Below, piece after piece: positions 15,546 to 16,315 of a DNA stretch of 16,315 nt (positions within the stretch are counted from its first letter, which is position 1; the number at the start of each line of letters is the position of its first letter). The notes beneath the pieces were generated by a model that saw only the letters and a program-made list of their open reading frames with translations, did not search any database and had not been told where the DNA came from. The position numbers were made by a program, and so were the translations under genes. The stretch is from Thiotrichaceae bacterium (GTDB lineage Bacteria; Pseudomonadota; Gammaproteobacteria; Thiotrichales; Thiotrichaceae): assembly GCA_027024625.1 (NCBI GenBank), contig JALVRY010000186.1, positions 1 to 16,315 of the forward strand, in the 5' to 3' direction.

Positions 15546-16315
15546 GCAGACAACAATACCTCTTTGACATACCGTGATTCTGGTGTCGATATTGATGCGG
15601 GAAATGCATTAATCGACCGAATCAAGCCACATACCAAACGCACAAAACGCCCAGAAGTACTAGGTGGGATTGGCGGTTTTGGTGCCTTAATGTCCATTCC
15701 TTCATCCTACAAAAATCCTGTTTTAGTTTCTGGTACAGATGGTGTGGGAACTAAGTTAAAGCTAGCTATTGATACTGGCGTGTATGACACCATTGGTATT
15801 GACCTTGTTGCGATGTGCGTCAATGACATTGTGGTAACAGGAGCAGAACCACTCTTCTTCCTCGATTATTATGCAACAGGAAAGTTAGATTTGGATGTCG
15901 CTGAAGCTGTTGTCAAAGGTATTGCAGATGGATGTGTTATGTCTGGAGCAGCTCTAACGGGGGGCGAAACTGCTGAAATGCCAGGTTTATACGGTAAAGG
16001 TGATTTTGATCTAGCAGGTTTTAGTGTTGGAGTGGTGGAGCGAGATGAGATTATTGACCACTCCAATGTAAAAAATGGAGATGCTATCATCGGGCTGGAA
16101 TCCTCTGGGCCACATTCAAATGGATATTCGTTAATTCGTAAGATCATTGAAGTGAGTGGTGCAAACCTAGGGGATGATTTTGATGATGGTCGTAGCTTAG
16201 GTGAAGCCTTGCTAGCGCCTACACATATCTATGTGAAACCACTACTCCATGCGATTAAAGCACTCAATGTTAGAGCAATGGCACATATTACAGGGGGCGG
16301 CTTAACAGAAAATAT
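15543..16315 (+). CDS. purM: Phosphoribosylformylglycinamidine cyclo-ligase (AIR synthetase), 5' part, runs off the window
   Basis: The first 257 codons of PurM, the cytoplasmic enzyme that closes formylglycinamidine ribonucleotide to aminoimidazole ribonucleotide using ATP in de novo purine synthesis. The reading frame is open to the right edge. Motifs seen in order: GGIGGFGAL (41-49), [12 protein letters not shown] (63-74), [20 protein letters not shown] (84-103), GGETAEMPG (140-148), [11 protein letters not shown] (188-198) and [10 protein letters not shown] (248-257). The residues match E. coli PurM closely and without gaps from the N-terminus ([20 protein letters not shown]), which supports the ATG at 15543. 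About 90 C-terminal residues lie outside. There is no clear ribosome site upstream, and no operator resembling the enteric PurR site was seen. purN often follows purM in related bacteria but is out of view. Confidence 0.97.
   Translation, partial: MADNNTSLTYRDSGVDIDAGNALIDRIKPHTKRTKRPEVLGGIGGFGALMSIPSSYKNPVLVSGTDGVGTKLKLAIDTGVYDTIGIDLVAMCVNDIVVTGAEPLFFLDYYATGKLDLDVAEAVVKGIADGCVMSGAALTGGETAEMPGLYGKGDFDLAGFSVGVVERDEIIDHSNVKNGDAIIGLESSGPHSNGYSLIRKIIEVSGANLGDDFDDGRSLGEALLAPTHIYVKPLLHAIKALNVRAMAHITGGGLTEN

Overview
The window looks like chromosomal DNA of a moderately AT-rich gammaproteobacterium. The evidence is a proteobacterial-type nuo operon with separate nuoC and nuoD (they are fused in enterics), plus GshB and PurM proteins that read as close relatives of the Escherichia coli ones. 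The genus cannot be fixed from the sequence. A Thiotrichales/Methylophaga-like lineage is only a guess.

Positions 1-13280 hold most of the operon for respiratory complex I (NADH:quinone oxidoreductase), all on the + strand in canonical order: the last codons of nuoC, then nuoD, E, F, G, H, I, J, K, L, M and N. nuoA and nuoB would lie upstream. NuoE, F and G form the NADH-oxidising arm (FMN and clusters N1a, N3, N1b, N5 and N4). NuoC, D and I form the connecting arm (N6a and N6b in NuoI). NuoH, J, K, L, M and N form the membrane proton-pumping arm. Genes are packed with overlaps or gaps of 13 bases or less, except on either side of nuoI. There, two different large imperfect palindromes fill the gaps: 6509-6738 between nuoH and nuoI, and about 7240-7347 between nuoI and nuoJ. 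They are the most unusual structures in the window. NuoG has the ligands for N1b, N5 and N4 but has lost those for the optional cluster N7.

A hairpin with A/T flanks at 13307-13347 separates nuoN from a convergent small glycine-zipper lipoprotein gene (13368-13622, - strand) and can serve as a terminator for both. Divergent from the lipoprotein gene is gshB (glutathione synthetase, 13767-14726). Its stop codon lies inside a 19-bp near-perfect stem-loop. Next is a secreted protein of 203 residues combining an SH3b domain with a cysteine-containing C-terminal domain of unknown function (14846-15457). Last is the 5' part of purM (15543 to the window end), preceded by a possible 13-codon leader ORF and a 9-bp inverted repeat that covers the purM start codon.

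No rRNA, tRNA, CRISPR array, transposase, phage gene or defence system was recognised. Most of the window is ordinary housekeeping sequence. The points of interest are the non-coding palindromes and the leader and stop-codon hairpins.
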